Notes: generated from the letters alone by a model not told the origin. Counted from the first letter of the stretch, positions 1-9,896 are shown. The stretch: DNA of 53,495 nt from Oscillospiraceae bacterium (GCA_009780345.1 WRAG01000012.1:1-53495), one strand, 5' to 3'. Made by a program: numbers and translations.

Positions 1-107
1 AGCCCGTATTTTAGGATTGCGGTTTTGACCGCGGCGCGGATTACGGCGTTTAGTCCGGGGCAGTCGCCGCCGCCTGTCATTATTGCTATTTTCTTGATTT
101 CACTCAT
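1..107 (-). CDS. pfkA: 6-phosphofructokinase, N-terminal fragment
   Basis: The first 35 or so codons of a phosphofructokinase; the rest lies beyond the window edge. The protein opens [20 protein letters not shown] and continues AVIRAAV, the nucleotide-binding start of the PFK family. The GGDCPG form (rather than GGDAPG) is usual in the mixed-substrate or PPi-type PFK subgroup, so the phosphoryl donor is open. The enzyme phosphorylates fructose 6-phosphate in glycolysis. The start is supported by GAGGAG 7 nt upstream and a consensus promoter at 151-179. The gene is divergent from the transaldolase. Confidence 0.88.
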   Translation of the reverse strand, partial: MSEIKKIAIMTGGGDCPGLNAVIRAAVKTAILKYG

Positions 108-150
108 CTTTTTTCTCCTCTTTTGTTTGGTTTTTCCTAAATTAATGTAT

Positions 151-179
151 ATTATATAATTTCATGCGAAAAATGTCAA
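151..179 (-). promoter_or_regulatory. sigma-A-type promoter of pfkA
   Basis: On the minus strand TTGACA (174-179) and TATAAT (151-156) are separated by 17 bp, a perfect consensus match, about 45 nt upstream of the pfkA start. Confidence 0.85.
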
Positions 180-197
180 GTCTATTCGAGAAATTCA

Positions 198-226
198 TTG
201 ACAATGCTTGATTAATCATGTACAAT
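198..226 (+). promoter_or_regulatory. sigma-A-type promoter of the transaldolase gene
   Basis: TTGACA (198-203), a 17-bp spacer, then TACAAT (221-226), 36 nt upstream of the ATG at 263. It diverges from the pfkA promoter, so both glycolytic and pentose genes fire from one short intergenic region. Confidence 0.82.
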
Positions 227-262
227 ATAGAAAATTGCAAAATTAAAGGAGATGTATTTAAA

Positions 263-907
263 ATGAAAATATTTATTGACACGGCGGAGGTCGCGCATAT
301 AAAACACGCCAACCAAATGGGTATTATTTGCGGAGTTACCACAAATCCGTCGTTGATTGCGCGTTCGGGGCGCGATTTTGTTGAAGTTGTGACCGAAATA
401 ACTCAAATTGTTGACGGCCCTATTTCGGCGGAAGTTATATCGTTGGATGCCGAAAACATGGTTAAAGAGGCGCGTGAACTTGCGAAAATTCATAAAAATA
501 TCGTTATTAAAATTCCTATGACCGCCGATGGACTTGAGGCGACAAAGATTCTTACGGCCGAGGGCATTAAAACTAACGTGACGCTGATTTTTTCAGCGGC
601 ACAAGCACTTTTGGCGGCACGAGCCGGCGCGACATACGTAAGTCCGTTTATTAACAGAATTGACGTTCTGAGCGGAAGCGGAATTGGCTTAATAGAGGAA
701 ATCGCACATATTTTCGGGGTTCATGGAATTGAATCCGAAATTATCGCGGCGAGTATTAAAAACGCGAAGCAGGTTGTTGACGCGGCGAGCGCAGGCAGCG
801 ATATCGCGACAATTCCGTATGATGTGCTTTTGCAAATGGTTGAACATCCTTTGACCGATAAGGGAATTGAGATATTTTTGAAGGATTGGGAAAGTGTTCC
901 GAAGTAG
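263..907 (+). CDS. Transaldolase / fructose-6-phosphate aldolase-like (FSA/TalC family)
   Basis: A 214-residue member of the short transaldolase family that moves dihydroxyacetone units or cleaves fructose 6-phosphate. The start MKIFIDTAE and GVTTNPSL (residues 24-31) are family signatures. The Schiff-base lysine is K83 in VIKIP, matching K85 of E. coli FSA. The length is typical (214-220). I chose the ATG at 263 because AAAGGAG lies 11 nt upstream and homologues begin here; an in-frame ATG at 218 would add 15 unrelated residues upstream of the ribosome binding site. Whether it is transaldolase or FSA cannot be read from these motifs alone. Confidence 0.92.
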   Translation: MKIFIDTAEVAHIKHANQMGIICGVTTNPSLIARSGRDFVEVVTEITQIVDGPISAEVISLDAENMVKEARELAKIHKNIVIKIPMTADGLEATKILTAEGIKTNVTLIFSAAQALLAARAGATYVSPFINRIDVLSGSGIGLIEEIAHIFGVHGIESEIIAASIKNAKQVVDAASAGSDIATIPYDVLLQMVEHPLTDKGIEIFLKDWESVPK

Positions 908-922
908 CAGTTAATCAATATT

Positions 923-949
923 AAAAAACCGCCGAAAGGGCGGTTTTTT
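923..949 (+). terminator. Bidirectional intrinsic terminator
   Basis: AAAAAACCGCC, a GAAA loop, and GGCGGTTTTTT make a strong hairpin with a U tract on either strand. It ends the transaldolase gene on plus and the small 970-1227 gene on minus. Confidence 0.88.
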
Positions 950-969
950 AGTATATTATATCATCAAAT

Positions 970-1227
970 TTACTCATCATCAACTTCATACCACGGGCAG
1001 TCTTGCCCTCTTAGCCGGCGGCATTCCGCCCTAACCCTTTCGCAGGGCAGCCCTTGTTCGATAGAACAATATTCAGTACCATAAAACTCGCAATGCAATA
1101 TTCTATGCCCTGCTCTTTCGCGTCTTTGGCGACCGAATCCATTGCCGCTTATTGCGAAAATCATTAGTCCGATTGCGGCAAGCACCAAAACAACCGAGAT
1201 AATTACCGTTGCTTTTCTCGCTCCCAT
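970..1227 (-). CDS. Small membrane-anchored cysteine-rich protein
   Basis: An 85-residue protein I do not recognise. Residues 6-27 form one hydrophobic segment after a short basic start (MGARKA), so it is probably anchored with the rest outside. The C-terminal part (45-82) carries five cysteines (HC, YC, PC, EC, DC) spaced 7-10 residues apart in an arginine- and glutamate-rich stretch, suggesting a disulfide-bonded or metal-binding tail. A strong AAGGAGGGGG site precedes the ATG and a terminator follows directly, so it is probably a real single-gene unit. Confidence 0.65.
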   Translation of the reverse strand: MGARKATVIISVVLVLAAIGLMIFAISGNGFGRQRRERAGHRILHCEFYGTEYCSIEQGLPCERVRAECRRLRGQDCPWYEVDDE

Positions 1228-1341
1228 AAAATGCCCCCTCCTTACACCAATATATCACATTATATTACATTGTTTTCGTAATATTATCATATAATTATGT
1301 TAAGGTTATGTTAAATTTGACAATCAAGAGCGCAACAAAAT

Positions 1342-2070
1342 CTATTTTACAAACGTCAGAGGCATTTTTCGCTTATGTTCGCTTGAGTTGTGATACCTGT
1401 CAATGATCGCTTTGTCCGATTCACTCACTTCGCCGGTAAGTAGATAATTATCAATCGCGCGATAGGTAACACCCATATCAAGCTCATCGGTCTGACCTTC
1501 GAACAGCCCGGCAGACGGCACTTTGTCGATAATAACGTTCGGGGCGTTAAGATAGCGCAGAAACTCATACGTTTCGGTAACGGTAAGGTCGGCAATCGGG
1601 TTAAAGTCGCAAGCGCCGTCACCCCACTTCGTGAAGTACCCCATGTGCCGCTCGCTTCGGTTGCTCGTTCCCGCGACAAGTAGGTTTTCGCTCGCGGCAA
1701 CGGCGTAAAGCGCGGTCATTCGAAGCCGAGGCGCGATGTTGGACAACGCGGAATCAGTTAGTTTGGTATTTCCGCCGACCGTCGCAACGAGTTCGTCTCT
1801 CGTAGACGTTAAATCAACAATTCGCGTGTCGATATTGAATTGTTCCGCCAAAATTTCGGCGTCGGTTTTGTCCGAGCCGTAGTTTTGCGATGTTCCGCAC
1901 GGCATAATGATTCCGACGGTGTTGTCGCACGCCATTTTGCAAAGGATTCCTACAAGCGCGCTGTCTTTTCCGCCGCTGTTGCCGAACACAATGCCGTTTA
2001 CGCCGGCGGCCTTAACGATTCCGTGGATAAATTCGAGCCGCAACTCGGTTTCAAGCTTCCAATTTTTCAT
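1342..2070 (-). CDS. nadE: NH3-dependent NAD+ synthetase
   Basis: A 242-residue enzyme that amidates nicotinic acid adenine dinucleotide to NAD+ using ATP. The N-type ATP pyrophosphatase P-loop SGGKDSA is at residues 32-38. VAGTSNRSE and the acidic GYFTKWGDGACDFNPIADL stretch bind substrate and Mg2+. There is no N-terminal glutaminase domain, so it uses free ammonia. The length is slightly short for the family (about 245-275). The start has a modest AAAGGCGGG site. It stands alone between the small membrane protein and carB, all on the minus strand. Confidence 0.93.
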   Translation of the reverse strand: MKNWKLETELRLEFIHGIVKAAGVNGIVFGNSGGKDSALVGILCKMACDNTVGIIMPCGTSQNYGSDKTDAEILAEQFNIDTRIVDLTSTRDELVATVGGNTKLTDSALSNIAPRLRMTALYAVAASENLLVAGTSNRSERHMGYFTKWGDGACDFNPIADLTVTETYEFLRYLNAPNVIIDKVPSAGLFEGQTDELDMGVTYRAIDNYLLTGEVSESDKAIIDRYHNSSEHKRKMPLTFVK

Positions 2071-2091
2071 AACGAGCCCGCCTTTGTTTTA

Positions 2092-2281
2092 AAAATAGGC
2101 TCCTTTGGCAAAGGAGCTGTCACGAAGTGACTGAGGATTGTATTTTGACAATCCCCCGCCCTTATGGGCACCCCTTTTGCCTAAGGGGGCTTTTTTTTAA
2201 TTGGGGCGACCGTTTTCTGCCGCCTGTTATATTAAAAACACAGAAATCAAATAATGGCGGGCGGCAAAATGCCGCCCCTAC
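2092..2281. repeat. Two dispersed short repeats between carB and nadE
   Basis: No gene is visible here. 2092-2205 is a chain of small hairpins: GGCTCCTTT/AAAGGAGC, GTCAC/GTGAC, and CCCCTT/AAGGGG followed by T8. It resembles a repeat I recall from many gut Clostridia. 2252-2281 contains the palindromic unit GGCGGCAAAATGCCGCC followed by CCTAC, which recurs at 38729-38748. The T8 run at 2194-2201 could also terminate plus-strand transcripts. Confidence 0.6.
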
Positions 2282-2286
2282 ATATT

Positions 2287-5200
2287 TTATCTCTTATGAT
2301 ACTCCTGTAATGAGTATACCACTTCTGTCGGGTTTTTAATCTTGTCCGCGATACCTTTCGTGCTTGCCGCCGCGGCGGTTAGCGTCGTCAAGTACGGAAT
2401 ATTGTATCGAATCGCCGATTTTCTGATATAAGAATCGTCAACACTGCTGATTCTACTTGCGTTCGGCGTGTTGATAATCATATCCAAACTGTGATTCTTA
2501 ATCGCGTCCTCGATGTTCGGGCGACCTTCGTGGATTTTGTTAATCATGGAGGCGCTTATGCCTTTTGACGCGAGATATGCGTGCGTTCCTTTAGTCGCAA
2601 CAATCTTGAATCCGAGACTTTCAAGCTCTCGTGCAACTTCCGCCGCAGGCTCTCTATCCTTTTCTGCCACCGAAATTAACACAGTTCCGCTAAGCGGAAG
2701 TATGGTTTTGGTCGCCTCTAACGCTTTGTAGAACGCAAGTCCGAACGAGTCGGACAATCCCATAACTTCGCCGGTCGCTCTCATCTCAGGCCCCAAAAGC
2801 GGATCAACTTCGGGGAACATATTAAACGGGAACACCGCTTCTTTTACGCCGTAATACGACACTTTCGGCGGTTTCATAGCGGATACGTCAATATCTTCAT
2901 TCGTATACTTCGCCATAATCATTTTTGTCGCGATATTCGCCATGTTAAGGTTACACACTTTCGAAACAATCGGCACGGTTCGTGACGCGCGGGGGTTGGC
3001 TTCCAAAACATAAACCTTGCCTTGGTGAATCGCGTATTGAACGTTCATAAGTCCGACAACGCCAAGCTCGCCGGCGATTTTGCAGGTGTAATCACGAATG
3101 GTCGCAAGCTGCTCGTCGGTAATATTCACCGTCGGGATTACGCAAGCCGAGTCGCCCGAGTGAATTCCCGCGTATTCGATATGCTCCATAACCGCCGGCG
3201 TAAACGCAACGCCAAGGTTCGCAAGCGCGTCCGCCTCACATTCAAGCGCGTTATCCAAGAATCGATCAATCAAAATTGGCGCGTCGTTGCTTATATACTG
3301 CGCGTTGGTTACGATATAATTTCTAAGCTGCTCGCCGTCGAACACAACTTCCATTGCTCGTCCGCCAAGCACGAAAGATGGTCGAACCATAACCGGATAA
3401 CCGATTTTTTCAGCAACAGCCGCGGCTTCTTCAAAGTTGCACGCCATTCCTGATTCAGGCATAGGAATATTCATTTGCTCCATTTTTTGCTTGAACAAAT
3501 CGCGATCTTCAGCCATGGCGATCACTTCGGGAGAAGTTCCCAAAATCGGCACGCCTGCTTGCTTAAGTTCCATTGCGATGTTAAGCGGCGTTTGTCCGCC
3601 GAACTGCACAATCGCGCCGAGCGGCTTCTCTGCTTCGCAAATGGATAGAACGTCTTCCACCGTCAAAGGCTCGAAATACAATCGGTCCGACGTATCATAA
3701 TCGGTCGAAACCGTCTCGGGGTTACAGTTTATCATGATAGTTTCGAATCCTAACTCCCGCAATGCGAAAGCGGTATGTACGCAGCAGTAGTCGAACTCGA
3801 TTCCCTGCCCGATTCGGTTCGGGCCGCCGCCGAGGATGATGACTTTCTTGCTATTGCCGTTGTCAATGGGAGCAATCGGCGTAACGCCGCGCTTCTCGCG
3901 TGACGCGTTCACTTCGCCGCTTAAAATTCCTAAACCGTTGTAAGTTGAGTAGTAATACTCCGCGTCCGCGCCGCTCACCGGCACGATATCCCACTCTTTT
4001 TTGATTCCAAGCACTTTTCGGTGCAATCTGATATATTCCTCCGGAACATTGAGCAACTGCGAGAGATATTTGTCCGCGAAACCGTCTTTCTTCGCCTTGA
4101 GGAGCAGCTCGTCCGGCAAAACTCTGCCTTTATACGATAGAATTTCGGTTTCCATGTCCACAAGCTCTTTCATTTGGTTCAAGAAGTGGAGCTTCACTTT
4201 GCAGATGTCGTAAAGCTCATCAACCGTCACGCCGCGGCGCAACGCTTCGTATATCGCGAAGAATCGCTCGCTGTTCGGAGTAGAAATTAGCCGCAAAAGT
4301 TCTTCTTTGCTTATTTCGCAAAAGTTCTTCGCGAACCCAAGTCCCGCGCGTCCGATTTCAAGCGAACGAATCGCTTTTTGAAACGCTTCTTTAAACGTTC
4401 GCCCGATGCTCATTACTTCACCGACGGCGCGCATTTGCGTTCCAAGCTTGTCTTCGATTCCGGGGAACTTCTCAAACGCCCACCGCGCGAATTTCAGCAC
4501 GATATAATCGCCGTATGGCACATATTTATCCATGGTTCCGCCGCGCCAATATGGAATTTCGTCAAGCGTATGCCCCGCCGCCAAAAGCGCGGAAACATAA
4601 GCGATCGGGAAGCCCGTCGCCTTACTCGCGAGCGCCGACGAGCGAGAGGTTCGTGGATTAATTTCGATAATAACGATTCTGTCCGTTGTGCGGTCGTATG
4701 CCATTTGAACGTTACAGCCGCCGATAACGCCGCACTCGGAAACGACATCAAACGCGATTTTGCGCAGGCGTTCCTGCACCGATTCGGGAACGTCAAGCAT
4801 AGGCGCGGAGCAGAAGCTGTCGCCTGTGTGCGTGCCCATCGGATCGATATTTTCAATCATACAAATCGCAATAAGCTGATTTTTCGCGTCACGGATAACT
4901 TCGACTTCAAGCTCTTCCCAGCCTAAAATGCTTTCCTCGATCAAAACTTGGTTAATTCGGCTTGCAAGTATGCCGCGCGCCGAAATTGCCTGCAATTCTT
5001 CCTTATTATACGCGATTCCGCCGCCGGTTCCGCCCATTGTGTAAGCCGGACGAACAACAACGGGGTATCCCAAGTCCTCGGCGATGGCAACGCAATCCTC
5101 AACGGTGTACGCCTCGGCGCTTCGCGCCATTTCAACGCCGATTTTGTCCATCATTTCTTTAAATATGATACGGTCCTCGCCGCGTTTGATCGCGTCAAGG

Positions 5201-5556
5201 TTAACTCCGATAACTTCAACTTTATATTCGTCCAAAATGCCCGCTTCTTGAAGCGCGAGGCTTAGGTTAAGCGCGGTTTGCCCGCCCAAATTCGGCAAAA
5301 GCGCGTCCGGTCTTTCTTTCGCAATGATAGAAGTCAATCGCTCAACGTTGAGCGGCTCGATATAAGTTACGTCAGCAACGGTAGGGTCGGTCATAATGGT
5401 TGCGGGATTGGAATTTGCGAGAATAATTTTATAGCCCAGGTTTCTAAGTGCTTTACAAGCCTGCGTTCCTGAATAGTCAAATTCGCAAGCTTGTCCGATA
5501 ACGATCGGCCCTGATCCGATAATCATGATGGTTTTTATGTCATCTCTTTTTGGCAA
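2287..5556 (-). CDS. carB: Carbamoyl-phosphate synthase large subunit
   Basis: A 1089-residue large subunit that makes carbamoyl phosphate from bicarbonate, ammonia and ATP for pyrimidine and arginine synthesis. Two ATP-grasp halves are plain: the first opens IMIIGSGPIVIGQACEFDYSG, the second VIILGGGPNRIGQGIEFDYC near residue 550. A C-terminal MGS-like regulatory domain covers the last 150 residues or so. I place the start at TTG 5556, giving MPKRDDIKT as in homologues, 10 nt after AAGGAG. An upstream GTG at 5565 sits only 1 nt from that site. carA is not in the window. Repeat block R1 lies immediately upstream. Confidence 0.97.
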   Translation of the reverse strand: MPKRDDIKTIMIIGSGPIVIGQACEFDYSGTQACKALRNLGYKIILANSNPATIMTDPTVADVTYIEPLNVERLTSIIAKERPDALLPNLGGQTALNLSLALQEAGILDEYKVEVIGVNLDAIKRGEDRIIFKEMMDKIGVEMARSAEAYTVEDCVAIAEDLGYPVVVRPAYTMGGTGGGIAYNKEELQAISARGILASRINQVLIEESILGWEELEVEVIRDAKNQLIAICMIENIDPMGTHTGDSFCSAPMLDVPESVQERLRKIAFDVVSECGVIGGCNVQMAYDRTTDRIVIIEINPRTSRSSALASKATGFPIAYVSALLAAGHTLDEIPYWRGGTMDKYVPYGDYIVLKFARWAFEKFPGIEDKLGTQMRAVGEVMSIGRTFKEAFQKAIRSLEIGRAGLGFAKNFCEISKEELLRLISTPNSERFFAIYEALRRGVTVDELYDICKVKLHFLNQMKELVDMETEILSYKGRVLPDELLLKAKKDGFADKYLSQLLNVPEEYIRLHRKVLGIKKEWDIVPVSGADAEYYYSTYNGLGILSGEVNASREKRGVTPIAPIDNGNSKKVIILGGGPNRIGQGIEFDYCCVHTAFALRELGFETIMINCNPETVSTDYDTSDRLYFEPLTVEDVLSICEAEKPLGAIVQFGGQTPLNIAMELKQAGVPILGTSPEVIAMAEDRDLFKQKMEQMNIPMPESGMACNFEEAAAVAEKIGYPVMVRPSFVLGGRAMEVVFDGEQLRNYIVTNAQYISNDAPILIDRFLDNALECEADALANLGVAFTPAVMEHIEYAGIHSGDSACVIPTVNITDEQLATIRDYTCKIAGELGVVGLMNVQYAIHQGKVYVLEANPRASRTVPIVSKVCNLNMANIATKMIMAKYTNEDIDVSAMKPPKVSYYGVKEAVFPFNMFPEVDPLLGPEMRATGEVMGLSDSFGLAFYKALEATKTILPLSGTVLISVAEKDREPAAEVARELESLGFKIVATKGTHAYLASKGISASMINKIHEGRPNIEDAIKNHSLDMIINTPNASRISSVDDSYIRKSAIRYNIPYLTTLTAAAASTKGIADKIKNPTEVVYSLQEYHKR

Positions 5557-5608
5557 TTTTAACACTCTCCTTTTTATATTTTTAAGTATTTCTATAGTTT
5601 ACGTATTC

Positions 5609-6346
5609 TTTTGCACCTGCGGTGCGGGCTTAAAACCTTTTCAGCGAAGTCGCTGTAGCAATTGCGCTTGTCAGCGCAGGACGACAAGGGTTTATTGAAA
5701 CCCTTGTCAAGCCCCAAAAATTTTTTTCAAAAAAATTTAGTAAAACTTGCGGCGCAAACGCGCTTTCGCGCTATTAAAACCGCGCCGCTATTTGGGTTAG
5801 CGAACCGCATTCGCGGTAAATGAGACTTAGCTTGCGTATTATGCAAGCTGTAGTCGAATTATCCAGTGAGCGTAAGCGAGTCGGGAAAGACTAGCGAGTA
5901 CGCACGCCGCGCTCGTTCGAGAGCGACCCGCGCCTAAAAGCGCGAGATGTTTTTGGGGGAGGAGCGAGTTGTTTGCAGTAACTTTCGCCCGTGGTTCCGC
6001 CAGCGGGGCACCCGCGCGTCTTTTGCGTGGGTCGCGGCGGGGAGGGCGACGGTTTTAGTCAAGTTTTTGGCGCGCAAAAACTTGCTGGATTGGCAAGGAC
6101 TGGTCCTTGCCGCGCCGCGCGCGCCCGCGCAACGCCCGCCGCCTCAGCGGCAAAAAGGTTTTTAGGGCAAAGCCCTAAAAACTATGCGGCGTTCGCCGCA
6201 AGGTCTAAGGCGCAACGCGCCTTAACCCCGCGCCCGTTGGGCGCACATATGCGCTTGTCAGCGCAAGACACCCTGCGCCTGTCGGCGCAAAAACGGGTTT
6301 ATAGGGCATTCGCCCTATAATAAAGGGGAGCAAACGCTCCCCCCCA
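5609..6346. repeat. Hairpin-mosaic repeat block R1
   Basis: This 740-bp gap between gdhA and carB has no convincing gene. It is a string of short hairpins shared with blocks R2-R10. Examples are GACAAGGGTTT/AAACCCTTGTC (5683-5708), AGCTTGC/GCAAGCT, CAAGTTTTT-GGCGCGC-AAAAACTTG, GGCAAGGAC/GTCCTTGCC and TTTTTAGGGC/GCCCTAAAAA. Its first 170 bp match the start of block R9 module by module. Open frames across it (for example 5947-6165) are arginine/alanine-rich artefacts. Relative to the flanking minus-strand genes it is inverted compared with R2. Confidence 0.85.
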
Positions 6347-6357
6347 TAATATAAATA

Positions 6358-7704
<1,347 letters not shown>

Positions 7705-7727
7705 TCATCTCTCCTTTTTAATATAAT

Positions 7728-7756
7728 ATTATACACTTAATAGCTCGGCTTGTCTA
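7728..7756 (-). promoter_or_regulatory. Promoter of gdhA
   Basis: On the minus strand TAGACA (7751-7756), a 17-bp spacer and TATAAT (7728-7733), 27 nt upstream of the gdhA start. Confidence 0.8.
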
Positions 7757-7809
7757 CACTTTTTTTGCGAATTTTGTAAATTTTTTTTGAGCGTTTTAAA
7801 ATTGTCCAC

Positions 7810-7840
7810 AAAAAAAGGATACATATTAAAATATATCCTT
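7810..7840 (-). terminator. Intrinsic terminator of the DEAD-box helicase gene
   Basis: On the minus strand AAGGATA...TATCCTT forms an A/T-rich hairpin followed by a run of T. It lies about 75 nt past the helicase stop and before the gdhA promoter. An alternative GTATCCTT partner at 7845-7852 overlaps it. Confidence 0.6.
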
Positions 7841-7913
7841 AAAAGTATCCTTAAAAATTGGGGTGACGTTACCGAATTAGGTGTCATCCTAACATTTTGC
7901 ATAAAAACTTTAT

Positions 7914-9227
7914 TTATTCAGAACTTTTAGTCGGCTTTCCTTTTCTTTTCCAATTCGATGATTTACTATGATTCGCTTTCCGATTACTTTGGCTGTTTTT
8001 CGGTTTTTTCTGATTCTCTTGACTCCGCTGCCCGCGCGGAGGTCTTGGCGGGCGTTGTTGTTTCGGAGTTTTTACTAAAATTTTCATGGGATACGGATGT
8101 TCCTTAACTACAGGAATTTCTTTGCCTATCAACTTTTGAATATCTTTCAAATACTCCTTTTCATCAAAGTTGCAAAACGAAATCGCGATGCCGCTAAGTC
8201 CTGCTCTGCCTGTTCTTCCGATTCGGTGAACATATGTTTCCGGCTCGTTCGGCAAATCATAATTTATCACGTGAGATAATTCGTCAATATCGATTCCGCG
8301 CGCCGCAATGTCGGTTGCAACCAAAATTCGTGTTCTGAGCGCTTTGAAATCAGACAGAGCTTTTTGCCGAACGCCTTGCGTTTTGTCGCCGTGAATAACG
8401 CCGGTTTCGATTCCGGCTTGGGTTAATGCTTTCTTGATTCTATCCGCGCCGTGCTTGGTTCGTGAAAATACCAACGCCGAGAAAATTTTATTATCCTCTA
8501 ATAAATTGATAAGCAACTTAATTTTGTTCGATTTATCCACGAAATATATGTATTGTTCGATTGAGTCAACGGTTGAAGAAACAGGCGTAACCATTACCGT
8601 CTCAGGATTATCGAGAATAGAATTCGCTAACGCTTCGATTTCCTCCGGCATAGTTGCGGAAAACAGTAAAGTTTGCCGTTTTTGCGGCAATCGAGCGATT
8701 ACCTTTTTCACATCAGGAAAAAATCCCATATCCAACATTCTGTCCGCTTCGTCTAGCACAAACATCGAAACATCGCTCAAATCGCACAATTTTTGCCCGA
8801 TTAAGTCGTTAAGTCTGCCCGGCGTCGCAACCAAAATATCAACGCCTGCGCGCAATGCGGCGGTTTGTGGATTTTGACTTACTCCGCCGAAGATTGCAAT
8901 GGTTTTCAAGCCTGTATATCGTCCGTATGTAACAAAGCTTTGCGCAACTTGTGTCGCAAGTTCTCGCGTCGGTGTTAGAACGAGTACTTTCGGCGAATTT
9001 GGTTTCGGTTTCGGCGCGCCGTTTTCGCGTTGTTGATATAGCATTTGCAAAATAGGAATGGCAAACGCGGCGGTTTTTCCCGTTCCCGTTTGCGCGCAAC
9101 CGAGTAAATCTCTGCCTTGCAACAATATCGGAATGGATTCCTCTTGAATTGGCGACGGAATTTCGTATCGTTCGTCGTTTAAAGCTTTTAATATTGGTTC
9201 AATTAGGTTTAGTTCGTTAAATTTCAT
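7914..9227 (-). CDS. DEAD-box ATP-dependent RNA helicase
   Basis: A 437-residue RNA helicase of the RhlE/CshA type, acting in ribosome assembly or RNA turnover. The Q motif (SPIQEESIP), motif I AQTGTGKT (45-52), motif Ia PTRELA, motif II DEAD near 156, motif III SAT, motif V ARGIDI and motif VI HRIGRTGRAG are all present in order. The tail after about residue 375 is basic and rich in Pro, Arg, Gln, Ser and Lys, a typical RNA-binding extension. GGAG precedes the ATG. The tRNA-Arg gene and its terminator lie just upstream on the same strand. Confidence 0.96.
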   Translation of the reverse strand: MKFNELNLIEPILKALNDERYEIPSPIQEESIPILLQGRDLLGCAQTGTGKTAAFAIPILQMLYQQRENGAPKPKPNSPKVLVLTPTRELATQVAQSFVTYGRYTGLKTIAIFGGVSQNPQTAALRAGVDILVATPGRLNDLIGQKLCDLSDVSMFVLDEADRMLDMGFFPDVKKVIARLPQKRQTLLFSATMPEEIEALANSILDNPETVMVTPVSSTVDSIEQYIYFVDKSNKIKLLINLLEDNKIFSALVFSRTKHGADRIKKALTQAGIETGVIHGDKTQGVRQKALSDFKALRTRILVATDIAARGIDIDELSHVINYDLPNEPETYVHRIGRTGRAGLSGIAISFCNFDEKEYLKDIQKLIGKEIPVVKEHPYPMKILVKTPKQQRPPRPPRGQRSQENQKKPKNSQSNRKANHSKSSNWKRKGKPTKSSE

Positions 9228-9266
9228 TTGCTCTCCTTTGTGGTTTGAGTTTTCTGCTTTTGCATG

Positions 9267-9312
9267 AAAAAAGCTACATCCGGACAGGGATTACCCCTTC
9301 CCATAATGTAGC
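9267..9312 (-). terminator. Intrinsic terminator after tRNA-Arg
   Basis: On the minus strand GCTACAT/ATGTAGC closes a hairpin followed by six T, starting 9 nt past the tRNA CCA end. A GC-rich inner stem (GGGA.../...TCCC) strengthens it. Confidence 0.85.
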
Positions 9313-9320
9313 TTATAACT

Positions 9321-9397
9321 TGGCACGCCCGGAGAGATTCGAACTCCCGACATTCAGATTCGAAGTCTGACGCTCTATCCAGCTGAACTACGGGCGC
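9321..9397 (-). tRNA. tRNA-Arg (anticodon TCG)
   Basis: A 77-nt cloverleaf with encoded CCA. The acceptor GCGCCCG pairs with CGGGCGT (one G-U), the anticodon stem TCAGA/TCTGA encloses CTTCGAA (anticodon TCG), and the T arm carries GTTCGAATC. The D loop AGCTGGATA is normal. It reads CGN arginine codons. A promoter lies at 9417-9445 and a terminator at 9267-9312. Confidence 0.97.
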
Positions 9398-9416
9398 GTA
9401 TTTGATCAACTTTAAT

Positions 9417-9445
9417 ATGATAATATATTTTTCAAACTTTGTCAA
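9417..9445 (-). promoter_or_regulatory. Promoter of tRNA-Arg
   Basis: On the minus strand TTGACA (9440-9445), a 17-bp spacer and TATCAT (9417-9422), about 20 nt before the mature tRNA 5' end. Confidence 0.8.
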
Positions 9446-9494
9446 CCGTTTTTTGCGAATAAAAAATTATTATTTTGCGGACAATGTTTATAAA

Positions 9495-9578
9495 GATCAT
9501 TGCATGTAGAAATGCAATCATTTCTACCGCAAAATTCTTGATTTTGCATATTGAATTTAAAAAATTCAAGCAATGATC
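9495..9578. other. Cloverleaf-like four-way hairpin element, not a tRNA
   Basis: An outer 9-bp stem GATCATTGC (9495-9503) / GCAATGATC (9570-9578) encloses three perfect hairpins. They are TAGAAATG-caat-CATTTCTA (9507-9526), GCAAAAT-tcttg-ATTTTGC (9529-9547) and TTGAATT-taaaa-AATTCAA (9551-9569). Linkers are only 0-3 nt. It has no tRNA landmarks (no GTTCGA, CCA or anticodon loop). It lies in a 250-bp gap with no gene, between the divergent tRNA-Arg and a small protein gene. Confidence 0.75.
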
Positions 9579-9595
9579 ATTGCAATGAGGTGTTT

Positions 9596-9659
9596 AAAAA
9601 TTTTCGATGAAAATTTTTGGCGGCGCTATGCGCCGCGGCGAAATAGCTTCGCTATTTCG
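9596..9659. repeat. Run of three perfect hairpins
   Basis: Directly after the cloverleaf come AAAAATTTT-cgatg-AAAATTTTT (9596-9618), GCGGCGC-tat-GCGCCGC (9620-9636) and CGAAATAGC-ttc-GCTATTTCG (9639-9659), nearly abutting. They end about 20 nt before the ribosome binding site of the 63-residue gene, so they may form its leader. Confidence 0.7.
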
Positions 9660-9696
9660 GCAGTACACTCTCATTATAAAGGAGATGATATACCAT

Positions 9697-9888
9697 ATGT
9701 GCCATCGAAAAGATAAAACAAAAGATAATTTGCCCGCGCCAAATTACCCGGACGATGAAATGGTCGTATCAACAAACGACCTTACCGGACTTGTGCAAAA
9801 ACCGCCGTCTGACGAGGGAGAAATGGAATCCTACGCCGAACTTCATCATGTTCCTGTGGCGGACGATATTCCCGAACGACGAAAATAA
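9697..9888 (+). CDS. Small acidic hypothetical protein
   Basis: A 63-residue soluble protein that I do not recognise. It begins MCHRKDKTKDNLPAPN, is rich in Asp, Glu and Pro, and has no hydrophobic segment. The start at 9697 is chosen because AAAGGAG ends 12 nt upstream; the longer frame from 9607 runs through the hairpin array and is unlikely. The M-box promoter begins just past its stop, so it is a separate unit from mgtE. Confidence 0.5.
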   Translation: MCHRKDKTKDNLPAPNYPDDEMVVSTNDLTGLVQKPPSDEGEMESYAELHHVPVADDIPERRK

Positions 9889-9896
9889 AAAAGTTG

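Noticed and set aside
5947-6320. Overlapping plus-strand frames in repeat R1
   Set aside because: Arg/Ala/Pro-rich translations of hairpin repeats with no SD; the same happens in R2-R10.
5609-6346. CRISPR or other regularly spaced array
   Set aside because: Modules repeat between blocks but not at regular spacing within a block, and there are no cas genes.
9224-9445. Minus-strand frame encoding VVQLDRASDFESECREFESL
   Set aside because: This peptide is the well-known false translation of a tRNA gene; the sequence is tRNA-Arg.
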